Origin: Galaxea fascicularis
Taxonomy: Eukaryota > Cnidaria > Anthozoa > Scleractinia > Euphylliidae
DNA: 64,000 nucleotides
Direction of reading: 5' to 3'
NCBI GenBank assembly: GCA_948470475.1
Contig: OX419341.1
Span: forward strand, 2,037,584 to 2,101,583
The position numbers and the translations under genes were made by a program. Within the stretch, counting starts at the first letter, position 1. Every line of letters starts with the position of its first letter. Of the stretch, positions 27,020-38,102 are shown in pieces. Below the pieces are notes generated by a model. It was given only the letters and a program-made list of their open reading frames with translations. It was not told where the DNA came from and ran no database searches.

Positions 27020-27297
27020 TCCGAGTTCTCCAAACATTTAATTTATCATTAATTAAGGAAACCTAAAAAAACATTTCGGACTCCTTCGGACGATATATAA
27101 TGAGTCCAGTCATGCTTCGACGTCGAAACCACAGCTAAGGACGAGACGAGTAGGCCTGTGTCTGAATGCAACTTTTTTTTGCTTGACATGTTTCCCTTTG
27201 TATTTTAGGTCAGGGACGACTGTCCGCCATCAACTCATTGATGCTTCTGTTCATCTCATCTGTGCTGATGATTGCATTGAAGGACAGCGTGTTTTAA
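17855..27297 (+). CDS. CUB-C: two-CUB-domain protein with hydrophobic C-terminal tail
   Basis: Exons are 17855-17918, 20195-20233, 21130-21277, 22135-22376, 25947-26309 and 27209-27297. Phases 1,1,2,1,1 match CUB-A and CUB-D exactly. The first ATG is 17855, and an in-frame ATG at 17873 gives a tidier signal peptide of 308 residues in total. CUB1 begins ICPNG, has TRCWKIEV, then ECSYCGCD, LCGKYSPR and FRSDGTVQDKGFNFSF. CUB2 has NCENDYLEVRE, SCGTNNPG and YKGFKASFKAG. DYLEVRE is the acidic motif used for calcium in many CUB domains (family knowledge). The final exon, GQGRLSAIN followed by SLMLLFISSVLMIAL, is hydrophobic and suggests a GPI or membrane anchor. Intron 4 (3.6 kb) has taken in two LINE fragments. 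A polyadenylation hexamer lies 28 bp past the stop. CUB-D is its nearest relative. Confidence 0.85.
18456..19033. mobile_element. non-autonomous DNA element with 19 bp inverted ends and internal GACGAA repeats
   Basis: GGCCGTATTTATCTTGGAA at the left end is mirrored by TTCCAAGATAAATACGACC at the right end, with one mismatch. The right half carries repeated words of the type TTGACGAATAATTCGTCTCA and GACGCATAATGCGTCTCAGA, each itself partly palindromic. No transposase was seen. It lies in intron 1 of CUB-C. Confidence 0.75.
19310..20089. mobile_element. foldback element with about 195 bp arms
   Basis: The sequence at 19310-19506 returns as a reverse complement at about 19896-20089, with roughly one difference every ten bases by eye. 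The ends are TGTATATGACACCAAA and TTTTGGTGTCATATACA. The centre is unique and non-coding. The right arm ends about 105 bp before exon 2 of CUB-C. Confidence 0.85.
21295..21620. repeat. GTC/ATC trinucleotide microsatellite
   Basis: Some 300 bp consist almost entirely of CATCGT, CATCAT and GTCATC words on the plus strand. Towards the 3' end the strand bias flips to GATGATG and then back. It creates spurious open frames of poly-Asp or poly-Val/Ile on both strands. It starts 18 bp after exon 3 of CUB-C. Confidence 0.95.
22890..24463 (+). mobile_element. decayed non-LTR retrotransposon, reverse-transcriptase part
   Basis: Several frames contain fragments of a LINE reverse transcriptase. Around 22990-23200 there is a KSPGFDNVS motif, then RTGVVPLAWKS, and then EPSDKRNYRP, which is typical of the CR1/Jockey/L2 type. 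The C-terminal part (24156-24458) is an intact 100-codon frame with GPKLRNSLDDCTR. Multiple stops and frameshifts show it is dead. It ends in ATTGATTGATTGATCG next to a T run where the opposite-strand LINE begins. It lies in intron 4 of CUB-C. Confidence 0.8.
24464..25790 (-). mobile_element. second non-LTR retrotransposon fragment, opposite strand
   Basis: Read on the minus strand, 25759-25499 contains LFADDTNIL, the catalytic FADD motif of a reverse transcriptase. 25361-25002 continues with APYLRYGLIAWGQ and LQKRALRFIYFADFRDHA, the usual region after the polymerase domain. The minus-strand 3' end is an A run at 24464-24471. The 5' part is missing, which is common for LINE insertions. The two conserved pieces are in different frames, so the copy is inactive. 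Confidence 0.85.
24716..24812. repeat. short tandem repeat, about 18 bp unit
   Basis: About five imperfect copies of CACGTCAAGGTTAAGAAG occur in a row, some with GATAGT in place of GAAGC. The array lies in the 3' region of the minus-strand LINE fragment and may be part of its untranslated tail. Confidence 0.8.
26640..27050 (+). mobile_element. two tRNA-derived SINE heads
   Basis: Two near-identical segments of about 95 bp (26655-26755 and 26945-27050) read like tRNA promoters. The intact copy contains AGCTCAGTGGTTAGAGC (box A) and GGTTCAAATCC (box B), followed by GGGGCTCGGATTTTTTCCGA. The first copy has lost the left half of box A. A GC-richer body separates them. They do not close into a full cloverleaf with a matching acceptor stem, so a SINE is preferred to a tRNA gene. 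They lie in intron 5 of CUB-C. Confidence 0.75.
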
Positions 27298-27324
27298 AAC
27301 TGAACGTTTTAATCAGTATATGAT

Positions 27325-27330
27325 AATAAA
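27325..27330 (+). terminator. polyadenylation signal of CUB-C
   Basis: AATAAA begins 28 bp after the CUB-C stop codon, at a plausible though short distance for a 3' untranslated region. Confidence 0.5.
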
Positions 27331-27502
27331 ACGTAGTGTTGGTGCAACATAGATAAGAGGCTGTTTTCGTAGCAATACACCTTGAAGCCTGAGTGTGAAG
27401 TAGCAATTATTAATCATGGTAATGGTGTGATGTGCCCGTGAGAAAGATGATATGCTAGTTGCTTAGCAACGGGCGTAAGGACGACTGAAAAGGAAATCAG
27501 CC

Positions 27503-27640
27503 GAGTCCCAGGCAGGAGACGAACCTAGGGGACCTCCGTAACACCGGTTGGAAGCTCCGTTACGGTAGGATGCTCTGTAACACCGGTCAAGGCATCCGAC
27601 CAGTATTACAATGGTTGTAGGTTCCTGCCTGGGACTCAGA
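27503..27640. mobile_element. foldback or SINE-like repeat
   Basis: GAGTCCCAGGCAGGA near the left end is the reverse complement of TCCTGCCTGGGACTC at the right end. The interior repeats a TAACACCGGT word twice. The right half also resembles a tRNA-like head ending in TGTAGGTTCCTG. It lies downstream of CUB-C. Confidence 0.6.
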
Positions 27641-28189
27641 ATTCCATTTCAATTATCCTTTTGCCCGTTGGTAAATGGAACAATGGTTCCTCTACTAGTT
27701 GTCTCCGTTTTGTAGAATTTCAGTGAAAGTAGAAAATAGGAAAATAAGCTGTTTTAATAATACCTTTTGAGGCTGGAAAACGAGGATTAATCCCAGTAAA
27801 GAAGCAGTAGTGGTAAATTTAAAACCAGTAGATCAGTTTTTGGAAATCGAGCCGATGTTGCGATTTATACCCATGGTGCCAAATGAGTGGCATTTGTCAT
27901 CACCGACTGGAATAGAAAGATTAAGCTTGTTTTTTAGTTATTGTCAATTAAAGCTAAAAATAGTAGTGACTCTTAAGGCCATAGTGCTGCTATACTACCC
28001 TTTTGAGTGGAAAAAGTTTTCATAACTTGTTCATCAATCACTGGGCATTTATTTGGTACTGACTCATGTGAAGGTAACAACATGATGAAAGATTGGTAGC
28101 GATGGTCTGTCAAGTACAATATTTGGAAAGATCTACAAGATCTATAACGCCTGCCCACATAAGGTATTCAAACGAATCTGGATATCTGG

Positions 28190-28303
28190 CCCCGCTAGCC
28201 CCTATGGTTATTCAGTCCAGGCAGCTAATACTCCTATTCCTATATATATATATATTTTCATTGTTGTAATTTCTTATTTTGAGTAAGAGTGGGTACAAAT
28301 AAA

Positions 28304-28335
<32 letters not shown>

Positions 28336-28336
28336 C
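28190..28336 (+). mobile_element. LINE 3' tail with GATT microsatellite
   Basis: A TA microsatellite near 28245 is followed by AATAAAGATTGATTGATTG and further GATT repeats to about 28334. This layout is typical of the 3' end of CR1-like LINEs, whose tails are short tandem repeats. No coding part remains. Confidence 0.5.
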
Positions 28337-29676
28337 AAAGTGGCCATGAGGCACTGAAATTGGTAAATGAATTGTGAACCACTCGCGGGTTTATGGTTTC
28401 GATTCCGTTGTCAGAAAACGTTACTGAAACGAAAGCTCCAAATGAGAAGCGTGACACTTGCGTTACATATTACGCCAGTCACGAAGTCTTTGTAGGATCA
28501 AATAAAAGTGAACCAGCTCTCTTCGAAACAAATAGATCTTTGCAGCTCGAATAAGTAACTGAGCATATGGATTAACCAAAGCACCTCAAGACAAAGAATT
28601 TAAAGATATCTGGTGGAGAATTTTGAGCGTTTTTACTCACGTGACTATCAGCCATAGAATGCAATTCCCAGAGGTTTAGTTTGGGACATCAACATGGTTG
28701 TCGTGACGTCACGTGAAAACGCTCCATCTGGATAACAGGAGTTTATGATAATAATCTATTAGCCCCCCGAAATATTGTAACTCCAAGCCTTGCCACGTTG
28801 CTTGATCAGTCTTTGTAGTAGTCAAATAATTGTTTATATTTGTGTTTACTTTGGCGTTCGCACAATACAAAAAAAGGCACGGAAGAGGTGGTTTTCTTGG
28901 GATTTCAACAGCAATTAAAACCTGCCGCGAATTTTCGCACTAATCTGATACGCCTGCTGATCGAACACATTGCGTTCAGTACACCACACATTTATCGCCA
29001 AAACACTTTCTGCATTGTGTTAAACCGAATGAGTGGTCTGATTTAATCAGTGTGTAATTAAGGCATATGATGCAGCGGAGAAAAAGGCTGAGGCCTAAAC
29101 CGCGACAGTAACTCAAAAGAATTCGGATAGAAGGGTGGAACCGAGATCAAATTAAAACGAAATTTGCAAGGAATGGCTTAGCGAAAATGAGGCGCTAATT
29201 TGACTTGAACGACACGCTTGAGTGTCGTTCAATTCAAATTTGATTATACGCGCGACTCGGCGCAAGGAAAAGAAAGATGCGAGGGTTCCTTGCATCTTTC
29301 CTTTCCTCGCGCGTGTCCCCATCTTTCTGTGTAATACTTTATTCAAACAAATACAAAGAATGCAATTGAGATTAATCCTATGTACAAGTCAACTGTCAGC
29401 TGCATGCTACGCTGGGAAGGGGAACGGCAAAGGGTCTGGGGTGAGAAACAGAGAACAGAAAAAAAGGCGAAGAAACTACAATGAATACTGACAAATATAA
29501 GTGATCATCTAACCGGTTTACAGTTTACAAAAAACGGTTTACAAAAAAACACTCATGACTTTATTAGCCATCACTGCTTCTTCCCAGGCCAATGTGTATT
29601 ACTACGAGAGCAGCCTATTATCTGTATTGTACCACCGACAGTACATTTCATGCTACAAGCCTGACCAAACTATTAC
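28337..29676. other. intergenic region between convergent CUB-C and CUB-D
   Basis: No gene was recognised. An inverted pair at about 29205-29235 (GACTTGAACGACACGCTTGA against TCAAGCGTGTCGTTCAAGTC-like sequence) forms a small hairpin. Short open frames here show no domain and no splice context. Confidence 0.35.
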
Positions 29677-29844
29677 CAGGCGCGGATCCAGGGGAGGTGA
29701 AATGGGTGAATTTTCACCCCCACTTTTTCTGACAATTTGTCAATCATGCTGATGCACAGACCTCAAACACCTCAACCAGGCTTTGATTCTATTACATTAT
29801 TACAAAAATTCACCCCCTATTTCAAAATCCTGGATCCGCGCCTG
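29677..29844. mobile_element. MITE with CAGGCGCGGATCCAGG ends
   Basis: CAGGCGCGGATCCAGG at the left is matched by CCTGGATCCGCGCCTG at the right. Inside these, GTGAATTTTCACCCCC and AAATTCACCCCC are further partial repeats. The element lies just downstream of the CUB-D stop codon, probably in its 3' untranslated region. Confidence 0.85.
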
Positions 29845-29873
29845 ATTACATATATTGACTGAAGCGTTCAGTT

Positions 29874-32800
29874 CTAGAACATGCTGTCCTTCGATGCAGT
29901 CAGAAGCAGAGTTAAGATGAACAGAAGCATCAATGGGTTGATGGCGGACAGTCTTCCCTGACCTGAAACACAAATATGTAAAACACTGTGTCAAGCAAAA
30001 TAAACTTGCAATCAGATCCAGACCTACACGTCTCGACTTTAGTTGTGGCCGAAATGACTGAACTTCTGCGCAACATGTATCATCCAATCGCGTGATAAGT
30101 TCCAATGTGGTCGCTTAGGTTCCCAGATTCCTGACGTTTTTTTTTTCCTAAAAAAGAAAACGATGGCGACCGTGGGGACCCATTCATTTGGTTATCGAAA
30201 CACTTAACACCCATCAGGTTATCAAGGGTTCTAGTCCATTTTGCAGTTGTGTGTTCAGTGACCTGGCCTTTGATCATCATAAGTAGAAGTGGGGTTAGAG
30301 ATGACCTTTTTTCAATGCAAAGCTCTCTTTCCCGTGTAAATGTGTCAAATGTAGCCTAGTTAGAATAATAAAAACATGATTTACACGAGAAAGCAGTGAG
30401 GTCTCTGTCATAATAAGGTCAACTCCAGCCTCGCTTCCACTCATAAGCCAGGCCACTGAGTATGCAACTGAAAAATGAGGTATTACAAACCATCTTATTT
30501 TGATAAAAGCAAACACATTTTTGCTCTTGTATTCTTTCTTGAAATGTATCATCAAGGGCTAATCTTGTTTCCAAACCTCTTGTGAACGAGATCTTGGAAC
30601 GAGATTAATACAGGGCTTCTCTGTTAGTATGAAGAACATCAATTGTCTTCTCCTCTGGACTGTGGCTATAATGACAAATCATTCCAAGATACGTATCACA
30701 TTTCGCACCTGCTTTGAAGGAGGCCTTGAATCCCTTGAAGGTGGAGCTAGCGTTGAAGTCGCTCCTAAAATGCACCCAAACTATATTTCTGGAGCTCGTC
30801 ATTGCAGCCGGTTTGTTGGTCCCACAACTTGGTTTTACAAGAATAGCCCCATATTGGTTGGTTTCTCTGACCTCCAAGTAGTCGTTTTCGCAGTTGTTAC
30901 TTTGTTCCAACTCAAATGCATCAAAGGTGAGTTGCACCTGACGTCCTTCAGGGACAATTAAAAACCACTGCCAATCAAAACTTTCAGGATAGTTTTTGAT
31001 GCCATATTTTGGAGTGTTAAACACGAATGTTTCATCATCGGATGCATTCAGGAAGCTCCTAGTTCCACTACCTTCAAAAGGATAACGAGATCTATAAGTG
31101 ATGTAATTATTATCCATGAAGTACGTAAACGTAATATTTGTATAGGAAATCACACGACCTTGAGTACAATTCGTGATTAATAGGTACAAGTAATTTTGAA
31201 AGTTATCAAACTTGAACGAGCCTTTAGGCGAGTGTAATTTGAGCACTCTCAAAATCACGAGTAGCTATTAATCACGAATTGTACGAGAAGGTCGTGCGAT
31301 TTATTATTTATAGTTCGCTCAGCGAATTGTATGAAGTTACGCAACTTGTAAATTATTGCGTAGAATGATTATTGGACTAATTTATTAAAATAGAGAATGG
31401 TAACTTCGGTTTATGTGCCTTTTCATCCAGTTTCACCCATCAAAACGTTCACATTTGCAACGTTTGGCTGTTCTCACGCGCTGTTGCCATGGAGAGTTAA
31501 TAGGTACTACTGCCGAGTACTATTTGGGTTTAATTGTACCGGTCTCGACCAATCAGAATTGAGTAATTTTGTTGGGTGTACTATAACCTATGTAATAAGA
31601 TGAGATAAAGTAAACCTTTGATGTTTGCCCGCCCTCTTTTTCTTCCTTTCTTTTACCTTTTTTTCTTTCACGGCTTTTATTTTCTGTAACTTTCTTTCTC
31701 CTCATATTAATCTTTTCGCTCTTTCTGTTTTTCTTTATTTCTCACTTTTATTTTAATTTTGTTTCCGTCAGTTACTCCGGCTTTTGTTTTCAGCTCGAAC
31801 GAGAAATCTGAAAACAGTCGCAAAATGTTATCTGTCATGAGTTGCATTGCAGTCGGAGTTTGTTCTCGAAATTAAAATGATGTGATTGTCCAGATGGCTT
31901 TCGATTCAATGTAGCCAGTTGAAAACCACATTTCATTATCCAAATAGCTTGCTGACACTTGTCGTGCCGACCAGATTAGGGACCTTTAGATTTGAGTACG
32001 AGTACGAGATCGAATACGAGTACGACTTTTCAAATCCTGTTCGCGTGCTTTAGATGATCATTAGTGACACAAATCTTGTTTCTCAGGATCTCCTGCATGG
32101 TAAGTAACAAGGAAGAGTGAGGGTTCAGGGGAGGTGATGGGTTTGAAATTAAAAATTCGTACTCGTACTCGTACTCGATCTCGTACTCGTACTCAAATCT
32201 AAAGGTCCTATTATCGGCTCTGATGAAGCCACCTTTGTAATGAACCCGGCCGCATCTTGATCACGGCCACTCTAACTATCTGGGAAAGAAAAGTACTAGT
32301 AACTTACCGGTACTTGAGCCGACAATATACGAGATGTTGAATCCTTTATACTGAACAGTGCCATCTGACCTAAAATAAAAGTAGATATTCTCTCCAAACT
32401 CAGATCTGTCGGGACTGCCTGGTCCTCGCGTCTCCCTGACCCCCTGCCCATGTCGGGGACTGTACTTTCCACATAAAACTACATTTGGAGATGCGTAACG
32501 GTCACCAAATGACAAGCTGTCGCATCCACAACGGGAACATTCTTCAATTTCATAGCTACCAACAAAAACAGAAAACCTGTTAGAGCAAAATGTATTTATA
32601 TGCACCTTACTTAGAAGCCTGTGTTACCCTGTTTTCCATATCCGTTTTCAGATCATTACTTTCTGACTTTCTGACCATATAGTGGGCCTGAAGAGCTCAC
32701 ATTTACAGTGTTAATAATATTAATTACTTTTGGGCATACAAAACCATTGAATGGACAGATTCAGGTACAAACTTTGCTTCTGCCAAGATGTAGAAGGCGT

Positions 32801-35800
32801 AGATACTCGAGCACGAAATCAAGGTGAGGCTGAAAGTGAATACGACTAGAAACATTATCCAGAGTTCGAGAGGCCACTCAAAGTGAGCGGAGAATTAAAC
32901 AACTTTTCCCAACATGCTATATTCATTTATATCTATTTTCCTTGATCATCAGCTTTGATCTGTTAACTCTTTTACTCTCAGAACTGACCAATAAGTAATT
33001 TATCCTAACAATATTATTAAATTGTCAAGCAGATAAGTGATGAAAATTAAGAAGAAGAGGGATATTGTTCTCAGACTAAATTATACGCAACGAATGTCAC
33101 ACGGTAAGAAGAATTAATATTGAGATCGTTGGAGTGATATGGTTAAAAGACAGACGGAAAGACGATGTCTTTCTTCCAAAATAGCAGAAGCTTTGATAAT
33201 ACCGAAGAGTATATTGCAGACTGGACGGAGTAAATGATATATATATAGAAAAAGTCTTGCCTGATGAGGCTTTAAATGCAAACAAAATGTAGGATACCGA
33301 TAGAACAACCCCGGCATTTTGTCGATGTAAAAAGTGCGTAAGTGGAAATTATCCTCGGACGGAAACATCGTCCGGCATAATCTTTCAGTTGTCTAACCAT
33401 TTGTTAGTTCAGTAATGAATCACAGAACAGATTATGAACGTGGTAAGAACATCGATGAGACAGTCACGGCGCCTGTCCGGTTAGTCGCGTTTGATCGGAT
33501 TTTAACTCTTTCACTCCCACGATCTCAATATTGATTTGATTCTCCTTACTGTATGCCATACATTGCTTATAATGTTAGCTCTGAGAACTTGGTGTTAAAT
33601 TAAACAATATCCCCTAGTTGATATTTTTCTTTGTTCGTATCACCTGTCTGCTTGACACTGTAATGATATTGCAAAGTCATTGATCAGACCTGTGAGTGAA
33701 AGGGTTAAGTAAGTGGGATGGTCGTTTGATCAGGAGGGTTCTAGATGAATCACTAGAGGTGCCAGCGTATATGGGCTGCAGCTGTGATGAATTCTGGAAG
33801 TAAAACACTTGTAATGGCAATTGAAAATCTTACTTGTGATAAAATACCCCAAGGCTGACATATGGCTTGGGAATCTCAATTCTCCAACATCTGGTCTCGT
33901 TGATGCCATAAGTACCAGAGCTGGGATACACAAGTTCACCGCTGGTAACGCCCGTAATGTTAGTTATCCCATTAGGGCAAGCTGACAGAAAAGAAGGAAG
34001 TTAATCAATTATGGATTAATTCGAAGGAATTCTGTGTTTTTTCTTATATTTATTTAAACATGCAGTTACTTAGACTGCGAGAAACAACCGCAGCTTTTTT
34101 TGTTTGGAACAATATGCGAAAGATGAGACCACGCGTGTAAATTGCCTGCCGCGTGGGGACTCGTATCCCCACAGGTGGCTATTTTCGCGCGCACTCGCGT
34201 TTTTTGCTTGATACCTTTACTCACCTAAAAGGAAAACAAGGGTTATCTCACACTTTACGCACGCAAGATACAGTCTCAATCAGAAATAATCAAGCTTTAA
34301 CCTGGCGCGGAAATCATATTATTGTTATTGGTGTTGCAGGTTTCAAGCGGTATCGCGAGGTCTAAGCCGTGGTGAAGAAATTCAAGGACACTCGTCAAGT
34401 AACTGTAGGATGGTGCCAAAGTCGTATAAAAAAAAGAATCGCCCTTCCAACAAGTTCAAGCTCCTTTCTCCTACAATAAAATAATAATTACTTTCTTGGT
34501 CGTTAAATCTGTTTATGCCCCGAGCACCCTTTCAAAAGAGGGATGGCACAATCATGAGTTCAGAGACAATCACTTACTTGAGTCACACGTTCCTTTCCCA
34601 GATAAAAGCGACAAAACTGCAAGAAAATTTGCAAGAAAATTGAGATTACAGACGGTCTTTACCCTGGTAGGCTAGAAAAATTAGGGGAGATAGAGCAGTT
34701 GGGCGCGAAGACATTTAAAAAGATATATACAGCTATGTCAAATAGCACAAGTTTGAAGTCACTAACAGCTATTGCTTAATCAAAAATGCTGAAAATCGTG
34801 TTTTACCGCCCTTTTAACCCAGCAATCTGGCATTTTATGGACAGATTTGGTTGTTTTAATTTATGCCCAAGAAGGAAATTCTCTAGAAAAACCACCTGCT
34901 TTGCTTAAAAAGGAACAAACGAAGATGTTTTCCCATTAATTTACTTGTGATTACTCGCTCGAGAGCGCAAATTTCACTGCTGCTGTGTACGCCGCACGCA
35001 AATAAAATAGTGAAGAAACAATGAGTTGAGTATCTCGCTGTATAAAACATAGAAAAGTTAAGCGTTCTTCGCCTATACTGCTCTTGAACGACCTGAAAGA
35101 CATTGGTCACAGTGCATGGGATTTATAAGAGTCATTTTGAACAAAAACATTATAATTGTTTCGAAAGCTTAAGCATCCATTTGTAACGCTATAAAATGCA
35201 GCAGTTATCTGAATAAATATTCATGTTATCAGCTGAAAACTAGAAAAGCCACATTCACAATTCTCGTTTGTAGATTATGTACTCAGTTCGTATTGAACCG
35301 CAATTTGAGAGTTTATCAGTTACTTTTCAAGACATTTTTTTCTTCACAAGCTTCTGTTCGTCTAGGATGATTGAAACAAACCGGAACCTAAAACACTGAA
35401 CTGACTAGGAGAGTTTGCAACGCCCATCTGCAGTTTGGTTCTGGTCTTAAGAAAGCGCTGTACAAGTAAGTACTACCCGACTGCGTCTGCCAGCGAATGT
35501 GGACCAAACAAATAGAAAACCATTATATATCTATTATTTTAGTCACCAAATCGCCGAGCTGAGTTTTCCAGCCTGAAGCACGTAAGATGTCGTACGTCAC
35601 GACCAATACTATTGATATTCAAAGTAGCGGTTTGCCCTTGCTGTAACATATGCTGCAATTAATTGTGCTGTATGATAAACAAGAACATATATGGAAGCAG
35701 GTGAGAAAGTCAGAAATCAGTCTTTAACGCAAGATGCCGTTCTCTGGTAATATCTCAAGGGTATTATTTATCACAGTTATCGAGACTATAGTAGTCATCC

Positions 35801-36662
35801 GTGCTTCTTCCAATGAAAACTTTTTGAGAAAAAAAAAACATAGCTTGTACGCTCATGCACGGAACTACTCAAATGCATCCGATTACTGGCGCTCTTTCCA
35901 TTGTTGTTTCCATGGACTCAGCCCAAACATTTACTCACATCAGTTGCCTTTATAAAACAAGGGTGTGAAACCGAAAGTTTGATTTCCTCGAAATATGGCA
36001 TTTTTTATATCTTTCAAATAAATCAACGAAACGTGCACGAATGTTTGTAATTTGTATTTCTTGGCAGAAAAAGTTACACGCCCTGCGTACGTTAAACTAA
36101 ATGCTTCGTGCGCTGCGTTATTCTATTTCAGGTTCTAGCGGTTTACCGTTATTAGTTGGCGCTCATGCCGAAGTAGTTTTGTTTTCGACTCGGTGACCAA
36201 GGAAACACTCTCTTGAGTTGGAGGTATTTAGAAATCAAGGCAATAAAGAAGTCGACTTTCTGCGAGAAAACTTCATTTTTTTCATTGTTAGCCGGACATC
36301 TACAAACAGAGTATCGAATGGATGACATCAATCCTAGACGTAACCGCCTGGCCTTGAAGCGTCATAAGCTCTCAGGAATAAGCGTTAATTTTATGTGCCT
36401 GCCAGCACCTCGCTAACTGTCTAACTCTATTAACCCAGCTCAAATTTTAACGCTTATCAAATCGCAGTGACCTTTGCAAGTATAACGTAGTTTGGAGAAT
36501 CGAATGCTGTTGCTCATAAGGCTGCGGTCTGTAGTTGTTTCCACCAAATTAGTCATGAATGGATGCAGTTCTTGGCATTCATCACTTAAAAATACGTTTT
36601 AGTGTTGAATTCTACTTACTGAGGGCTGTAGCAATCGAGACAAAGTCCATCCTTCCCTTCAT
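29874..36662 (-). CDS. CUB-D: two-CUB-domain protein with hydrophobic C-terminal tail
   Basis: Exons are 36662-36620, 34616-34578, 33981-33834, 32555-32308, 31071-30709 and 29962-29874, giving 309 residues. The phases equal those of CUB-C. Exon 1 starts MKGRMDFVSIATAL and joins exon 2 (LSLLSGKGTCDSS) to make a signal peptide; an inner ATG at 36650 is equally usable. CUB1 has TCPNG, TRCWRIEI, ECSRCGCD, LCGKYSPRHGQ and FRSDGTVQYKGFN. CUB2 has NCENDYLEVRE, SCGTNKPA and FKGFKASFKAG. The last exon, GQGRLSAINPLMLLFIL and then LLLTAS, is a hydrophobic tail. Exon 4 uses a GTAAGT donor that adds two residues relative to CUB-C; an alternative GTACCG donor lies 7 bp upstream of it. Together with CUB-C it forms an inverted, convergent duplicate pair. 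Confidence 0.85.
31147..31302. mobile_element. MITE with about 40 bp inverted ends
   Basis: AAATCACACGACCTTGAGTA at the left is mirrored by TACGAGAAGGTCGTGCGATT at the right, and the match continues inwards through ACAATTCGTGATTAATAG. It lies in intron 4 of CUB-D, about 75 bp before the CUB2 exon. Confidence 0.85.
31979..32208. mobile_element. TA-flanked MITE, copy 1
   Basis: The ends are GGGACCTTTAGATTTGAGTA and TACTCAAATCTAAAGGTCC, followed inwards by repeated TACGAG/CTCGTA words. TA flanks both sides, as for Tc1/mariner-type insertions. A second copy with the same interior lies at 43912-44132. Confidence 0.9.
34617..36619. other. intron 1 of CUB-D
   Basis: This is a 2.0 kb AT-rich intron, comparable to the 2.3 kb first intron of CUB-C. 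No other exon or repeat was recognised. Confidence 0.4.
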
Positions 36663-38102
36663 GCCGATCAAATAGTCTCCTCTGTGGTGCACAACAGTTC
36701 GAGTGCTACTCCCTGACCTAGAACACGCTTTTTCCTGCGCCAATCAACGAATGGCTTTTGACTTAATGACTTTCTATTAAGTTATTTCAATACAGTTACG
36801 CAAAGTGACGGAAACAATTGCAGCTGCTAGACCTTGAGTCATAAGACATTCAACTAGAACCCGATTTCGAAACTGCTCTCCAAGAAATCTCTGATCTCTT
36901 GGCTGAAAAATGTTCTTCAAGGCTAGTAAGCTTCCATATACCGGGGGCGTGGTTAAAGCCAACATTAGGAATCCATTGACCCGCATATTATTGCATATGG
37001 CATACTTTATACGGTCCCTGTGACTGTCAACCTCGTTCCCAGGACCATTCCCTTCGCTTAGGAAGCGAGGGGAAAGGTCCTGGGAACGAGGTTGTATGAC
37101 TGTGACTCTTTTCAGACTGTGTTATATCCTGTTATATCCTGTGTTATATCCTCTATTAATTTTTTATGTTCCCTAAATTTACAGAACATATATTCATAAG
37201 GCGGCGCACGCACAGGAAATAAGGCGTCAAAATAACTGCTGGAGAACGCGAGTCTCGAAATCGGTACTCCTCAGATCAGTTCGCTTGTACTGATAAGTTC
37301 CAAAAATCTTTTTAATCTTATCAATATGACTGCAGTGCGTACATGTAAATTAGTCAAACGGAGATGTTTGTTTTGGAACACTTATATATATTTTTTAATT
37401 TAATTTGTTTCAGTTTTAAGAGTAAAATTGTTAGACAAACAAACCTGAACTGCTGTTTATTTGTATATCCTGTTCTTGCCAACATTTATCTGAAAACAAA
37501 TTACACGTGACACCCTATTTTCGGATTTTCATAGTAAGATCAGCTATTTTATGTACACTGTTTTGTTGCTGACATCCATCAATTTAAAAAAAAAATTACA
37601 GAAGAGAAACTTCAGTATAAATTCACAAAAAAACATTGAAATATAAGCTCTCAATTTTGATGATATTGCCTTTCAAACCGTTTTTTCTTATCATGCTGAA
37701 CTCATTTACCGTAATTATTCGAATAAACGCCGCAGGAACAATAAAAAATATCATTAAACTCCGCCCTCGAAGAAACGCCGTCCTCAAATAAACGCCGCAT
37801 CTTAAGTGCGAATAATTACGGTATCTCAAAATTTCACGAGGCCGTTGCTAGGACATGAGAGTCTTCATGCAAATCAAAACACAAATTAGAAATTCAAGGT
37901 AAATAAACTTTTCGAATCTTTAGATTAACTTCAATTCACTCACTCACTCGAAAATTGTCACTTAACAATTTGATCTTCCGTGTATCTATTTATTTATTTT
38001 TTATTTACAAACTTCGCCAAAGACAATTTGGCAGGAGAGATCTCACAGAACTATTGTTCCAATAACGAGACTCCTAAACATCCTGTTTTCACTGGGCACT
38101 GA
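36663..38102. other. intergenic region upstream of CUB-D
   Basis: It contains the CUB-D promoter side and the hairpin at 37029-37093. Near 37712-37820, TACCGTAATTATTCGAATAA and TGCGAATAATTACGGTA form the ends of a further inverted repeat of about 110 bp with CGCCGCAGG/CGCCGCATC inside. No gene was recognised. Confidence 0.45.
37029..37093. repeat. 65 bp palindrome
   Basis: AACCTCGTTCCCAGGACC on the left is the exact reverse complement of GGTCCTGGGAACGAGGTT on the right. The inner parts TTCCCTTCGCTT and AAGCGAGGGGAA also pair, with one mismatch. This would form an almost complete hairpin. Confidence 0.85.

Noticed and set aside
26650..27030. tRNA gene
   Set aside because: Box A and box B are present, but no matching acceptor stem closes the cloverleaf. 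Two copies with shared non-tRNA tails indicate a SINE.
30629..30961. Plus-strand 110-codon frame
   Set aside because: It is the antisense of the CUB2 exon of CUB-D.
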